Of a DNA stretch of 64,000 bases, positions 43,456-51,775 are shown one piece after another (the stretch's first letter is position 1; every line of letters begins with the position of its first letter). This DNA comes from Salinisphaera sp052044135. Its GTDB lineage: Bacteria > Pseudomonadota > Gammaproteobacteria > Nevskiales > Salinisphaeraceae. The translations under genes were made by a program, and so were the position numbers. The notes below the pieces were generated by a model. That model was not told the DNA's origin and did not search any database. It saw only the letters and a program-made list of their open reading frames with translations. The stretch covers positions 1-64,000 of the forward strand of contig NZ_JBQDYF010000015.1 in the NCBI RefSeq assembly GCF_052044135.1. The letters run 5' to 3'.

Positions 43456-44558
43456 TCCATGTCCGCGAAGGCCGTACGATGGAATTCGGCGATCTCGGCG
43501 ACCTCGGCCACGCCCGGCTCGCGCAGCGGCGATGGCGACGCGCCCGCCATCACCTCGAGCGTGGTGCGTGTGCAGCGGGCCAGGGTTTCCGGGTTGTAGC
43601 CGCCTTCCAGCGCCATCACCAACCGGCCGTCGCAGTAGGTGTCGGCAAGCGACTGAACGATCCCGGTCAACGCGCTGAACCCGTCGAAGGTCATGGTCAG
43701 GCACATTTCATTGATATGCGCATCCATGCCAGCCGAGACCATCACCAGGTCCGGCTTGAACCACTCGGCCGCCGGCACGAGGATATCTTCGAATGCGCGG
43801 ATCATGGCGAGGTCGCCGGCGTCGCCGGGCAACGGCACGTTGACCGTCGTGCCCTCGCCGAGCCCCTCGCCCACGTTGTCCATAGGCCCGGTGCCCGGAT
43901 AGAACGGGGCCGCGCGATGCGTGTCGAAGAACAACACGTTCGGATCGGCGGCGAAGATATCCTGAGTCCCGTTGCCGTGATGGGCGTCCCAATCGACGAT
44001 CAGAACACGCTCGGCTTCCCAGTGCGCCTGCGCATGGGCGGCACCGACCGCGATATTGTTGAACAGACAGAACCCGCGCGCGCGTACCGCGTTGGCATGA
44101 TGCCCGGGCGGGCGCGATACCACGAACGCCGAACCGGTGCGCTTTTCAAACACCGCATCGACCGCCGCCACCACCGAACCCGCCGCGACTTCCGCCGCCT
44201 CCAGGCTGCCGGCGGAAACCGCCGTGGTATCGACATCCAGCCACGCCTGCTTGCCCCTGAGCTCGTGCAGGCTTTCCACGTACGACGTGGTATGCACGCG
44301 CTGAAGTTGCTCCATCGTGGCCACCCGGCCCGTCTCGAACCGGACCCCGGGCACCGGTTCGGCGTGCAGCAGATCGTTGATCGCCGTCACGCGTCCCGGA
44401 TGCTCGGGATAGCTCCACTTGGCCTCCATGCCCAGGCCTTCGAGGATATGGCGTACCCGGCTGTTCATCCGCCCCGGCAGGAACGGCTCTTGAGCCTCCG
44501 GGCGGTGCAGGAGCACACGTTCGTCGTAGAACACGGTTACATCTCGGTCACCGATCAC
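43452..44558 (-). CDS. Histone-deacetylase-family hydrolase, acetylpolyamine amidohydrolase-like
   Basis: A 368-residue arginase/HDAC-fold zinc amidohydrolase: VSRPPGHHANA (catalytic His pair), VDWDAHHGNGTQDIF (zinc ligands Asp and His), MVSAGMDAH (third ligand) and ALEGGYNPE (transition-state Tyr). It is of the length of bacterial HDAC-like and acetylpolyamine amidohydrolases. The start GTG 44558 is chosen because GGAGGG lies 6 bases before it; the frame runs on to 44585 without a better site. With the coupled GNAT downstream, a polyamine or protein acetylation cycle is suggested, by inference. Confidence 0.87.
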   Translation of the reverse strand: MIGDRDVTVFYDERVLLHRPEAQEPFLPGRMNSRVRHILEGLGMEAKWSYPEHPGRVTAINDLLHAEPVPGVRFETGRVATMEQLQRVHTTSYVESLHELRGKQAWLDVDTTAVSAGSLEAAEVAAGSVVAAVDAVFEKRTGSAFVVSRPPGHHANAVRARGFCLFNNIAVGAAHAQAHWEAERVLIVDWDAHHGNGTQDIFAADPNVLFFDTHRAAPFYPGTGPMDNVGEGLGEGTTVNVPLPGDAGDLAMIRAFEDILVPAAEWFKPDLVMVSAGMDAHINEMCLTMTFDGFSALTGIVQSLADTYCDGRLVMALEGGYNPETLARCTRTTLEVMAGASPSPLREPGVAEVAEIAEFHRTAFADME

Positions 44559-44642
44559 GCTTGTCCCTCCAGTGCGGACCGACACGCAGCATAGCGCCGT
44601 GACGCGGCCGACGCGATACCGGGGGCGGCACGCGGGCCGATC

Positions 44643-45584
44643 TCATCCGCGCGCGGTGGCCTCGCGCTCGCGCATGGCGATCAGGGTCTGCAGCGTATGC
44701 AGGCGCGGCACCGCCACCCCGAGCGCCTCGGCCCGGGCCACGACATTACCGAGAATGGCGTCGACCTCCAGTGCGCGCCCGGCCCGATAATCCAGCGCCA
44801 TGCTGTTGCGATAGGCCGGCATGCGCCGTGTGGCCTCGATATTGCGATCGACCGCGTCTGCCGGTAACGGATGGCCGTCGGCGGCGGCCACGGCCATCAC
44901 CTCGGTCATCGCGGCCCGGGCCAGCGTCTCGCCGCCGGGCGTATCCAGCAGCGTCACCGTATCGGTGCCGTCCGCCAGCACGGAAATCGGGTTGAACGGC
45001 GTGTTCCACAAACTCTTGGCCCAGCGCTCGCGCACGATCGAGGCGCTGCACTTTACATCGATGCCACCGGCCTCGAACCCGTCGGCCAGATCGCGTGCTT
45101 CGGCACTCACGCCGCTCGGCCAGGCGCCGAGCGTGAGCCGACCATACGCCCGGTGCTCGATCTCGCCCGGCGCGCGCCGGCTGACCGCGACGAAGGCCAG
45201 CGCGCTGACCAGCGGATGACCGGGCAGCGCCGCCGCCACCGGCGGCTCGATATCCAGCCCGTTCTCGATCAGGGCGATGGCCGATCGCGCGCCGAGCCAG
45301 GGCGCGATCAGCGCGGCCCGGTCGACCTCCGGCAACACCTTGACGCAACAGATCACGACATCGGCTCCCGGGGTGGCGGCGTCGGCAATGTGATGGACCG
45401 CGGCCGGCCGGTATGACAAGTCGCCCATCGGACTGTCGATGCGGAAGCCACGCGCACGCACGATATCGACATGCGAACGCAGCACCACCTCCACGCGCGC
45501 CCCGGCGCGTTGCAGTATGGCGCCGTAGAACGCACCGATGGCGCCCGCGCCGACGATCACGATGCGCGGCACGCGCGGACTCAT
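44643..45584 (-). CDS. PanE/ApbA-family ketopantoate reductase-like
   Basis: A 313-residue NADPH enzyme: Rossmann GxGxxG as IVIVGAGAIGAFYG, then VICCVKVL and NGLDIEPPV, with the catalytic Lys in ERWAKSLWNTPFNPISVL and the C-terminal helical domain (NIEATRRMPAYRNSMALDYRAGR, seen as MPAYRNSMALDYRAGR). Family members reduce 2-ketopantoate in CoA synthesis, but many paralogues act on other 2-ketoacids. It overlaps the surE stop (ATGA 45581-45584) and is followed by the HDAC gene after 84 bp. Confidence 0.88.
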   Translation of the reverse strand: MSPRVPRIVIVGAGAIGAFYGAILQRAGARVEVVLRSHVDIVRARGFRIDSPMGDLSYRPAAVHHIADAATPGADVVICCVKVLPEVDRAALIAPWLGARSAIALIENGLDIEPPVAAALPGHPLVSALAFVAVSRRAPGEIEHRAYGRLTLGAWPSGVSAEARDLADGFEAGGIDVKCSASIVRERWAKSLWNTPFNPISVLADGTDTVTLLDTPGGETLARAAMTEVMAVAAADGHPLPADAVDRNIEATRRMPAYRNSMALDYRAGRALEVDAILGNVVARAEALGVAVPRLHTLQTLIAMREREATARG

Positions 45585-46396
45585 CCGGTCCCCCGCGTCG
45601 CCGGCGCCTGGCGCGCTCGCAGCGTCCACTCGCGGCCGACGCCCACGGCCGCCAGGCGCGCCTCGTCGCAACGTTCCCGCTTGAGCGGCATGGCCGAGAC
45701 ATAATCCGCGCGCAGGGCCGCGGCATCGGAATGCGCGTGATCGACCGATTCGAGCCCGCGCTCGAACGCCATCCAGCGATAGGACTGGCCGCGTGAATCG
45801 CGCTGCTCGACGAGCCGCGGCGCGGCCATGCTGCCGCCGACCTGACGCGTGAAACGCAGCCCGTTCACCGCGTCCGGGTCGCACATCGGGAAATTGATGT
45901 TCCAGGCACAGCCGTGTTCATGCCGCGCCGCCCAGAGCGCGGCGACGACCGCCCGGCCCCAGGTTTCGGTCACGCCGAAGTCAAACACGGCCCGATCGGT
46001 GAAAGCCTGACTGAGCGCGATCGCCGGCAGGTCGAAATGCGCGGCGGCCACGGCCGCCCCCACGGTGCCGGAATACATCACCGAATCGGACAGATTGTGA
46101 CCCCAGTTCACGCCCGAGAGCACCAGATCCGGGCGTTGACCGCCCATCAACTCGGTACCCAGCGCGACCATCACGCAATCGGCCGGCGTGCCGGTCACCG
46201 AGTGCCGCCGGGGCCCATGCTCGCGAACCCGCAGTGGATGGTGCATGGACAGCGCCTGCGCCATGCCGCTCTGATCGGTGGCCGGCGCGAACACCCAGAC
46301 CTCATCGGCCAGCGTCGCCGCCAGCCGCTCGGCGACCGCCAGGCCGGGAGCGTCGATGCCGTCGTCGTTGGTCACTACGATGCGTTCGAGTTTCAT
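45581..46396 (-). CDS. surE: SurE, survival 5'/3'-nucleotidase
   Basis: A 271-residue SurE phosphatase with the metal site IVVTNDDGIDAPGL at the N-terminus, FAPATDQSG, VTGTPADCVMVAL and LVLSGVNWGHNLSDSVMYSG (20 residues). It dephosphorylates nucleoside monophosphates and aids stationary-phase survival. Unlike the common gammaproteobacterial setting it is not with pcm-nlpD-rpoS; it heads a four-gene operon with panE, the HDAC and the GNAT. ATG 46396. Confidence 0.93.
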   Translation of the reverse strand: MKLERIVVTNDDGIDAPGLAVAERLAATLADEVWVFAPATDQSGMAQALSMHHPLRVREHGPRRHSVTGTPADCVMVALGTELMGGQRPDLVLSGVNWGHNLSDSVMYSGTVGAAVAAAHFDLPAIALSQAFTDRAVFDFGVTETWGRAVVAALWAARHEHGCAWNINFPMCDPDAVNGLRFTRQVGGSMAAPRLVEQRDSRGQSYRWMAFERGLESVDHAHSDAAALRADYVSAMPLKRERCDEARLAAVGVGREWTLRARQAPATRGTG

Positions 46397-46564
46397 CGAA
46401 GCCTGTCTCCGCCTCGCAAAGGGCGACCAGCTTAGCGCACCCGCATTGCAGCGCGGGTGCGCACTCGTCGAACACCGCGCCACAGCGACCCTCACCGACT
46501 TGCCGAATGCCGCCCCGGCGGTGTACATACGGCACAGTATCTTCATCGTTTTGGCGAGCGTCCC

Positions 46565-47350
46565 ATGACCCGACCCGATCTGCAGAGCGGCCATGTCCGC
46601 GCCACCATCGACGACCATGTGCTGCGCGTCACCCTCGATCGCGCCGACAAGCGCAATGCGCTGACGCGCGCCATGTATGCCGATCTGGGCACCGCCATCG
46701 CGGCCGCCGTGGACGACCCCGATATACACGTCATCGTGCTCGACGGCGAAGGCCCGATGTTCTGTGCCGGCAACGATATCGCCGACTTCGCCAACGCGGA
46801 TCCCGCGTCCGGCGATGCCGGCACCGACGGACCGGCGCTAAGTTTCATCCGCCGCATGGCCGAATGCGACAAGCCGATCGTGGTCGCCGTCCAGGGCCAG
46901 GCCACCGGCATCGGCACCACGCTGTTGCTGCATGCCGATCTGGTCGTCGCTGCGGACGATGCGCGTTTCTATACGGCCTTCATCGATCTCGGCCTGGTGC
47001 CGGAAGCCGGCTCGAGCCGGCTGCTGCCGGCACTGGTCGGGCGCCAGAACGCTGCCCGCCTGCTGCTCGCCGGCGACACGCTCAGCGCCGAGGAAGCGCA
47101 GCACATGGGCCTGATCGCTTATCGCGTGCCGGCCGCCCAGCTGGCCGATCGTACCCACGAACTGGCCGCACGCCTGGCCGCAAAACCGCCCGGGGCGATG
47201 AGCGCAAGCAAGCGCCTGCTGCGCGAAGGCATGAATACGGCCGACACCGTGGCCCAGATCGAGCGCGAGGCCGAAATTTTCGGACAGCGACTCGCCAGCA
47301 GCGAAGTCCGCGAGATCATGAACGCATTCCTGAACCGCAACAAGCGCTGA
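46565..47350 (+). CDS. Enoyl-CoA hydratase/isomerase-family protein
   Basis: A 261-residue crotonase. LNRADKRNALTRAMY-type start (LDRADKRNALTRAMY), oxyanion hole AGNDIADF, GQATGIGTTLLLHADL and GLVPEAGSSRLLP. Only the second catalytic Glu (in VPEAG) is clearly present, the first being replaced in GQATGIG, which suggests an isomerase or another crotonase reaction more than a classical hydratase. It is divergent from surE. No other fatty-acid oxidation gene is in the window. Confidence 0.88.
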   Translation: MTRPDLQSGHVRATIDDHVLRVTLDRADKRNALTRAMYADLGTAIAAAVDDPDIHVIVLDGEGPMFCAGNDIADFANADPASGDAGTDGPALSFIRRMAECDKPIVVAVQGQATGIGTTLLLHADLVVAADDARFYTAFIDLGLVPEAGSSRLLPALVGRQNAARLLLAGDTLSAEEAQHMGLIAYRVPAAQLADRTHELAARLAAKPPGAMSASKRLLREGMNTADTVAQIEREAEIFGQRLASSEVREIMNAFLNRNKR

Positions 47351-47495
47351 AACGAGGCCGCCCGGGCGCGCTGACGGCGTCACGCGCCCTTTACCTTGCG
47401 GCCAGCCTGAACGCTGCCCGCAGTCATTCCGTCCGAGCCCATGAAAACGCCGCCACCTCACGGTGGCCGCGGCTCAGGGCCAATCCTTCTACCTA

Positions 47496-50408
47496 TCAGA
47501 AGTCATAGCTCAGCCTACCGTAGACGGTACGGCCGAGACCGCTGGCATAACGGGCGTCATACCCGGAATTGCCGGCATAGGTCTGCACCGAGAACGGCGG
47601 GTTCTTGTCGAACACGTTATCCGAGCCCAGCGTGATCTGGACACCGTCGTGGAACGAGTAGGAGCCATAGGTATCCCAGGTAATAAAGGGATGCACCTGC
47701 CGATCCCCGCCTGAATCCCGGTAGCCACTCTCGTAGTGGTTGACGACCGCCAGCGCCCAAGGGCCCTTGCTCCAGCCCAGCGTAATGTTGTGCTTCCAGC
47801 GGAACTCGACCTGGTCGTTGGCATAACGGCCCACGTTCGATATGAATTTCCCGCCCGGCACCACCTGCTGCTCGAAGTAATTCGTATACGTGCCAGTCAA
47901 GGCCAGCGTGTAATCGCCGGTGTCGGTCGGAAGATTGAACTTAAGATCGACGTCCTCACCACTGGTGGTGATCGCGCCCAGATTCTGGTTGAGGTCGCTT
48001 ATGTAGTTGATCGGCCCGCCAGCCCCGTTCCGGTGGAACTCATTCGCGTACTTGCTGTAGTGGCTGAAGATATAGTCGTCTGGCGGCACGGAAATCAGGT
48101 TCGTGATCCGGATATGCCAGAAGTCTGCGGACAGGGACACATATTTGATCGGCTGCAGAACGAAGCCGGCACCCCAGCTTTGCGATGTCTCCGGCTGGAG
48201 ATTCTTGTTGCCGCCGATCTGCTCGTTGAACTGCTGATTACAGCTGACCGAAGCATTGGCGCCTGCGATGGGCGTGCCGCCCGGACAACGCAACGGATCG
48301 TTGAGCCCGCCTGAGGAATTAGTGACGGACGGCGGCTGGTAGAGATCGTACAGCGTGGGCGCGTGAAACCCCTCGGCATAGTGCGCGCGCAGCACCAGCA
48401 TCCTGAACGGCTGGTAACGAAGCGAGACCTTGGGGTTGGTCGTTGTACCGACATCGCTGTAGTTGTCGAAGCGCGCCTGGGCGTCGAGCGACAGATTTTT
48501 CAGCAGCGGAATGTTCAATTCACCGAACACGCTTTCCACGTCTCGGTTCTTATTGATCTGCGTGGCCTCGATACCCTCGCTGGTCGCCCGCTGTGCCACG
48601 GACCCGTTGACGTACTCGCTCAACGTCTCGTGCCGATACTGGGCGCCCAGCGCGAGCGCGGCCTGGCCGGCACCGAACCAGTCACCCAACTCATGATCGA
48701 CCTTGCCGTCCCAGATATAGGCACGGGTACGATACTGGTCGAGCTCCCCGGTCGTTTCCAGACTTCGAAGTTTTGCCAACTGGGCAGGGGTCGGGTTGCT
48801 GGTGAACGGATTGAAGGAGCCATCGTTGACCGCGGTCTGGAAGGAATTGGCGCCATAGGCCTGATTGAAGAACCCGCTGACGAGATTCTGCGTGGTGGTG
48901 CTCTGGTCGAAATTAAGCGCCGTGTCGTAATGGAAGCCACCCAGGAAACGGCCCGTGAAGGCCATGACCGCGCGCTGACTCTGGTTGACGTTGCGGGCGA
49001 TACGCGGACCCAGCGGAACAGCGCGATAGCGCAGTTGCGCCGGCTGCGTGGGATCGAAGCTGCCGGCACCTTCAGCCGCGGTCGTCGGCAGCGGCACCAC
49101 GCCGTTGCCCGGGTAATACGGGCTCGAGGGACTGATCGCGACCGAGGAGCCGAAGTTGCCGACGGTGGGCGACGGCGCCGACAGGGTGTAGTTGGTATTG
49201 CGCGTCCACAGATAGCTCAACGAAACCTTGTTGTTGTCGTTGATCTTGTACGCGCCGCGCAGATAGGCCGAGGGCTCGTTCGACCGGTCTACAACGTTCG
49301 CTCCGAGCGCGGTGTAGTTCTCGCGGCAGGACACGCTATCGCCGATGCTGACTTCGCCATGCACATTACAGCCCGGTGCCGTCGGATTGTAGTTGGGGTT
49401 GGCGACATATTGACCGGGGTAGGTGAACGACGAGACGGCATCGATGCGCGGATCGAGTGGGGTCACAAAACTGCGATCATTGGCATTGACGGCCTGCTGA
49501 CGCCGGTATTCCAGCGTACCCATGATGTTCCAGCCGTCCTTATCGAGATCGCCCTTGCCAAAGGTCGCGCTCAGCGTCGTTCCATTCCCGCCACCGCTAC
49601 GAGTCGGCAGCGTTTCCTGCAGGCTGACGTCGCCGCCCTGAAGATTCTTCTTGGTGATGAAGTTGATCACGCCGCCGACCGCGTCGGTGCCGTACAAGGC
49701 CGACGCGCCACTGCGCAGCACTTCCACACGGTCGATGGCCGCAAACGGAATGCTGTTGAGATCCGTCCCGGAACCGTTGCCGAACAAACCGTTGACCGCC
49801 AGACGACGCCCGTTCAGCAGGATCAGGGTCTTGTTCGGACCCAGGCCGCGCAAATCGGCGAAAGACGCGCCGCCCGTGTTCTGTGCGCCGGTACCAAAAC
49901 CCGGGCCGGAAGAACTGTCATTACCCGCCAACTGCTGTAACAGCTGGGGCGTGGACGTAATACCCTGCTTGCGCAGATCAGACGCCTTGTAAACCGTGAC
50001 CGGGAGAGAAGTCGCGGCGTCGGTACGCGCGATCGCGGTACCGGTTACCGCCACACTGCCCAGATTGGTAGTCGGCGCAGAAACCGCCGCCGAGCTCGAG
50101 GACGCAGAAGCCGACGCTGCTGCGGGGGCCGCTGCTGCAGGCGCCGCCGCCGCGGGGGCCGCCGGCGCTACCCCACTGGCGCTGGCGCCAGCATCACCGC
50201 TGGCTGCAGCAGGCGCAACATAGCCATTGTCGCCACTACTCGAAGATGAGCCAGTCGTCTGCGCAAGGGCGGCACCGACAGGCGACAACGCAAGCAGACA
50301 GGCACAAATCGATGCTTTGGACGTATTTTTCCAGTTCGTTACGCCTGATACATATTCATCAGTACGCACCCAAGGCTTTTCAGCCTCAGAAGCTGACGCT
50401 TCGGTCAT
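47496..50408 (-). CDS. TonB-dependent outer membrane receptor
   Basis: A 970-residue receptor, larger than most. An unusual 28-residue leader precedes the signal core (ASICACLLALSPVGAALAQ). Then a Ser/Ala/Pro/Gly linker (residues about 48-108, with AAPAAAAPAAAAPAAASAS-type runs), the plug (about 120-240: VTVYKASDLRKQGITST, LRGLGPNKTLILLNGRRL, VLRSGASALYGTDAVGGVIN) and a barrel ending YGRLSYDF. GTDAVGGVINFITK marks the Salmonella/Caulobacter-type group importing metabolites. ATG 50408 is selected because GGGGA precedes it at 8-12 bases. The substrate is unknown; no transporter genes adjoin. Confidence 0.9.
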   Translation of the reverse strand: MTEASASEAEKPWVRTDEYVSGVTNWKNTSKASICACLLALSPVGAALAQTTGSSSSSGDNGYVAPAAASGDAGASASGVAPAAPAAAAPAAAAPAAASASASSSSAAVSAPTTNLGSVAVTGTAIARTDAATSLPVTVYKASDLRKQGITSTPQLLQQLAGNDSSSGPGFGTGAQNTGGASFADLRGLGPNKTLILLNGRRLAVNGLFGNGSGTDLNSIPFAAIDRVEVLRSGASALYGTDAVGGVINFITKKNLQGGDVSLQETLPTRSGGGNGTTLSATFGKGDLDKDGWNIMGTLEYRRQQAVNANDRSFVTPLDPRIDAVSSFTYPGQYVANPNYNPTAPGCNVHGEVSIGDSVSCRENYTALGANVVDRSNEPSAYLRGAYKINDNNKVSLSYLWTRNTNYTLSAPSPTVGNFGSSVAISPSSPYYPGNGVVPLPTTAAEGAGSFDPTQPAQLRYRAVPLGPRIARNVNQSQRAVMAFTGRFLGGFHYDTALNFDQSTTTQNLVSGFFNQAYGANSFQTAVNDGSFNPFTSNPTPAQLAKLRSLETTGELDQYRTRAYIWDGKVDHELGDWFGAGQAALALGAQYRHETLSEYVNGSVAQRATSEGIEATQINKNRDVESVFGELNIPLLKNLSLDAQARFDNYSDVGTTTNPKVSLRYQPFRMLVLRAHYAEGFHAPTLYDLYQPPSVTNSSGGLNDPLRCPGGTPIAGANASVSCNQQFNEQIGGNKNLQPETSQSWGAGFVLQPIKYVSLSADFWHIRITNLISVPPDDYIFSHYSKYANEFHRNGAGGPINYISDLNQNLGAITTSGEDVDLKFNLPTDTGDYTLALTGTYTNYFEQQVVPGGKFISNVGRYANDQVEFRWKHNITLGWSKGPWALAVVNHYESGYRDSGGDRQVHPFITWDTYGSYSFHDGVQITLGSDNVFDKNPPFSVQTYAGNSGYDARYASGLGRTVYGRLSYDF

Positions 50409-51129
50409 GATCGATCCCCAATAACGGTAGGACATTTACAATTTCCGAAAAGAGCAAAGCCCTCTTCCTCCCTTCCAGCCACGGCCCCGCTCCCTTTTTC
50501 GGTCAACGGCCTGCAAAAAACCAAAATGAATAGTCGAGACCGGAACGGATGCGCCCTGCATCCGCGGAAAACGCGTTAGCGCAAGCTGGGACACGTTCAA
50601 TGCAAGATCAGGGCCATCATCTACGCGATGGCCAGATTGCGAATGGCAATCGCGTAAAAAACCTTTCCTGATAAAGTTTCGCCGTGTCTGCAAAGTACGG
50701 CGCAGGCGAGCAGGTCCATTGAAATGCCGGCACCCACGAGCACACGGCTGCACGGCCGAAGGGCAACGTGCCGGGTGCGATGCGCGGCGTGGAGACATCG
50801 GATATATCGCATCGGTCGCCCATGACCGGGCGACGCGAATCAGCAATAGATTGCGCCGCTACCGAGCTGCCAATTCACGAGAGTCGCATAGCGGCGGGGG
50901 CGCAATGCCGCGGATCGCCCGCTCTTCGTCCGGCCGATCACCACAATCGCCCGGCGCCCATCTCGCACGAGTGCTGCAGGCAGCCGCGCAAGTGGTGAGT
51001 GCGCCGCGTTCACCCCGGGTCTTCCGGACCCGCGGGTCACAAGCTGCGGATCAGATGTCGTCGCTTCGGAGCCTGACTAAAAACAGGCCGGCATCACCGC
51101 ATTGACTGACAAGCGTGCGATAACGCACG
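50409..51129. other. Long region upstream of the TonB receptor, no gene seen
   Basis: About 720 bp without a credible gene. Inverted repeats include CGGATGC / GCATCCG (about 50547-50565) and GATTGC / GCAATC (about 50633-50652). AT-richer stretches at 50505-50530 and 50655-50680 could hold the receptor promoter. I looked for a cobalamin riboswitch on the minus strand and did not find one. Confidence 0.5.
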
Positions 51130-51453
51130 CGTCGCAGGGGTTACGGGTTTGCTGGAACCAACGCTTACGCAGACCCACGGTTTGAATACCGAGCGCGCGC
51201 GGCATCGGCGATGCCGGTGACCGGCTCGACCGGGTGCAATCGCCTGACGGCACGTTACCAGCGCCACGACGACCAACTGCGCATCGAGCCGGTGGCCACC
51301 ACGCGCCGGGCCTGTTCGAATCAGGCCGATACCGAGCAAGCGCTTTTCGAGGCGCTGCGCCGTACACGGCATTTCGAGACGCTGGGCGATTTCCTGTTGC
51401 TCTACGGCACCGACAACGATCCCGCGCCATTGGCCGTGTTTCGCGCCGCATAA
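51130..51453 (+). pseudogene. Remnant of a META-domain (HslJ-like) gene
   Basis: From 51211 a frame reads TGSTGCNRLTARYQRHDDQL, then RIEPVATTRRACSNQADTEQALFEALRRT and FETLGDFLLLYG, the C-terminal two-thirds of a META domain (GCNR, then T-R-x-x-C and E-x-x-x-x-x-x-L). The upstream part, including EPTLTQTHGLNTERA, is in another frame and runs into a stop near 51210, so the gene seems frameshifted and lacks the signal peptide. HslJ-type proteins are heat-inducible outer membrane lipoproteins of unknown role. Confidence 0.6.
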
Positions 51454-51775
51454 GCGCCAACAGGGTTTATCGAGCGACCGGCCCGATATGGATTGCATCG
51501 CAAACATCTGTGCCAAAACGACTTTCTGACGCCGAGTTTGGCCTATCCCAAGGGCAGGGCTTCATTCACGCGCCCTCGGCCGCAAGCCCGGGCCGGTTGC
51601 CGCGCGACACGATGCCGCGTTCGGTCGCGATGCGTCGTCGCCCCTATCCGGCAACGCCACGCCGGATGGCGTGAATCCAGTCCGGCGGGCGGGGCGCACC
51701 GCTACGGCCCGCCGGCTCACGCCGTCTTCGATCGCCGCCCCGAAGGCGGCATCCGACAATCACTCAGAACGTGGT
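51454..51775. other. Gene-free region downstream of the chemoreceptor
   Basis: About 320 bp with no coherent frame, repeat or strong hairpin recognised. It follows the META remnant and precedes the stop of the minus-strand chemoreceptor. Confidence 0.5.

Noticed and set aside
50436..50800. Possible cobalamin riboswitch upstream of the TonB receptor
   Set aside because: The conserved B12-box pattern was not found on the minus strand.
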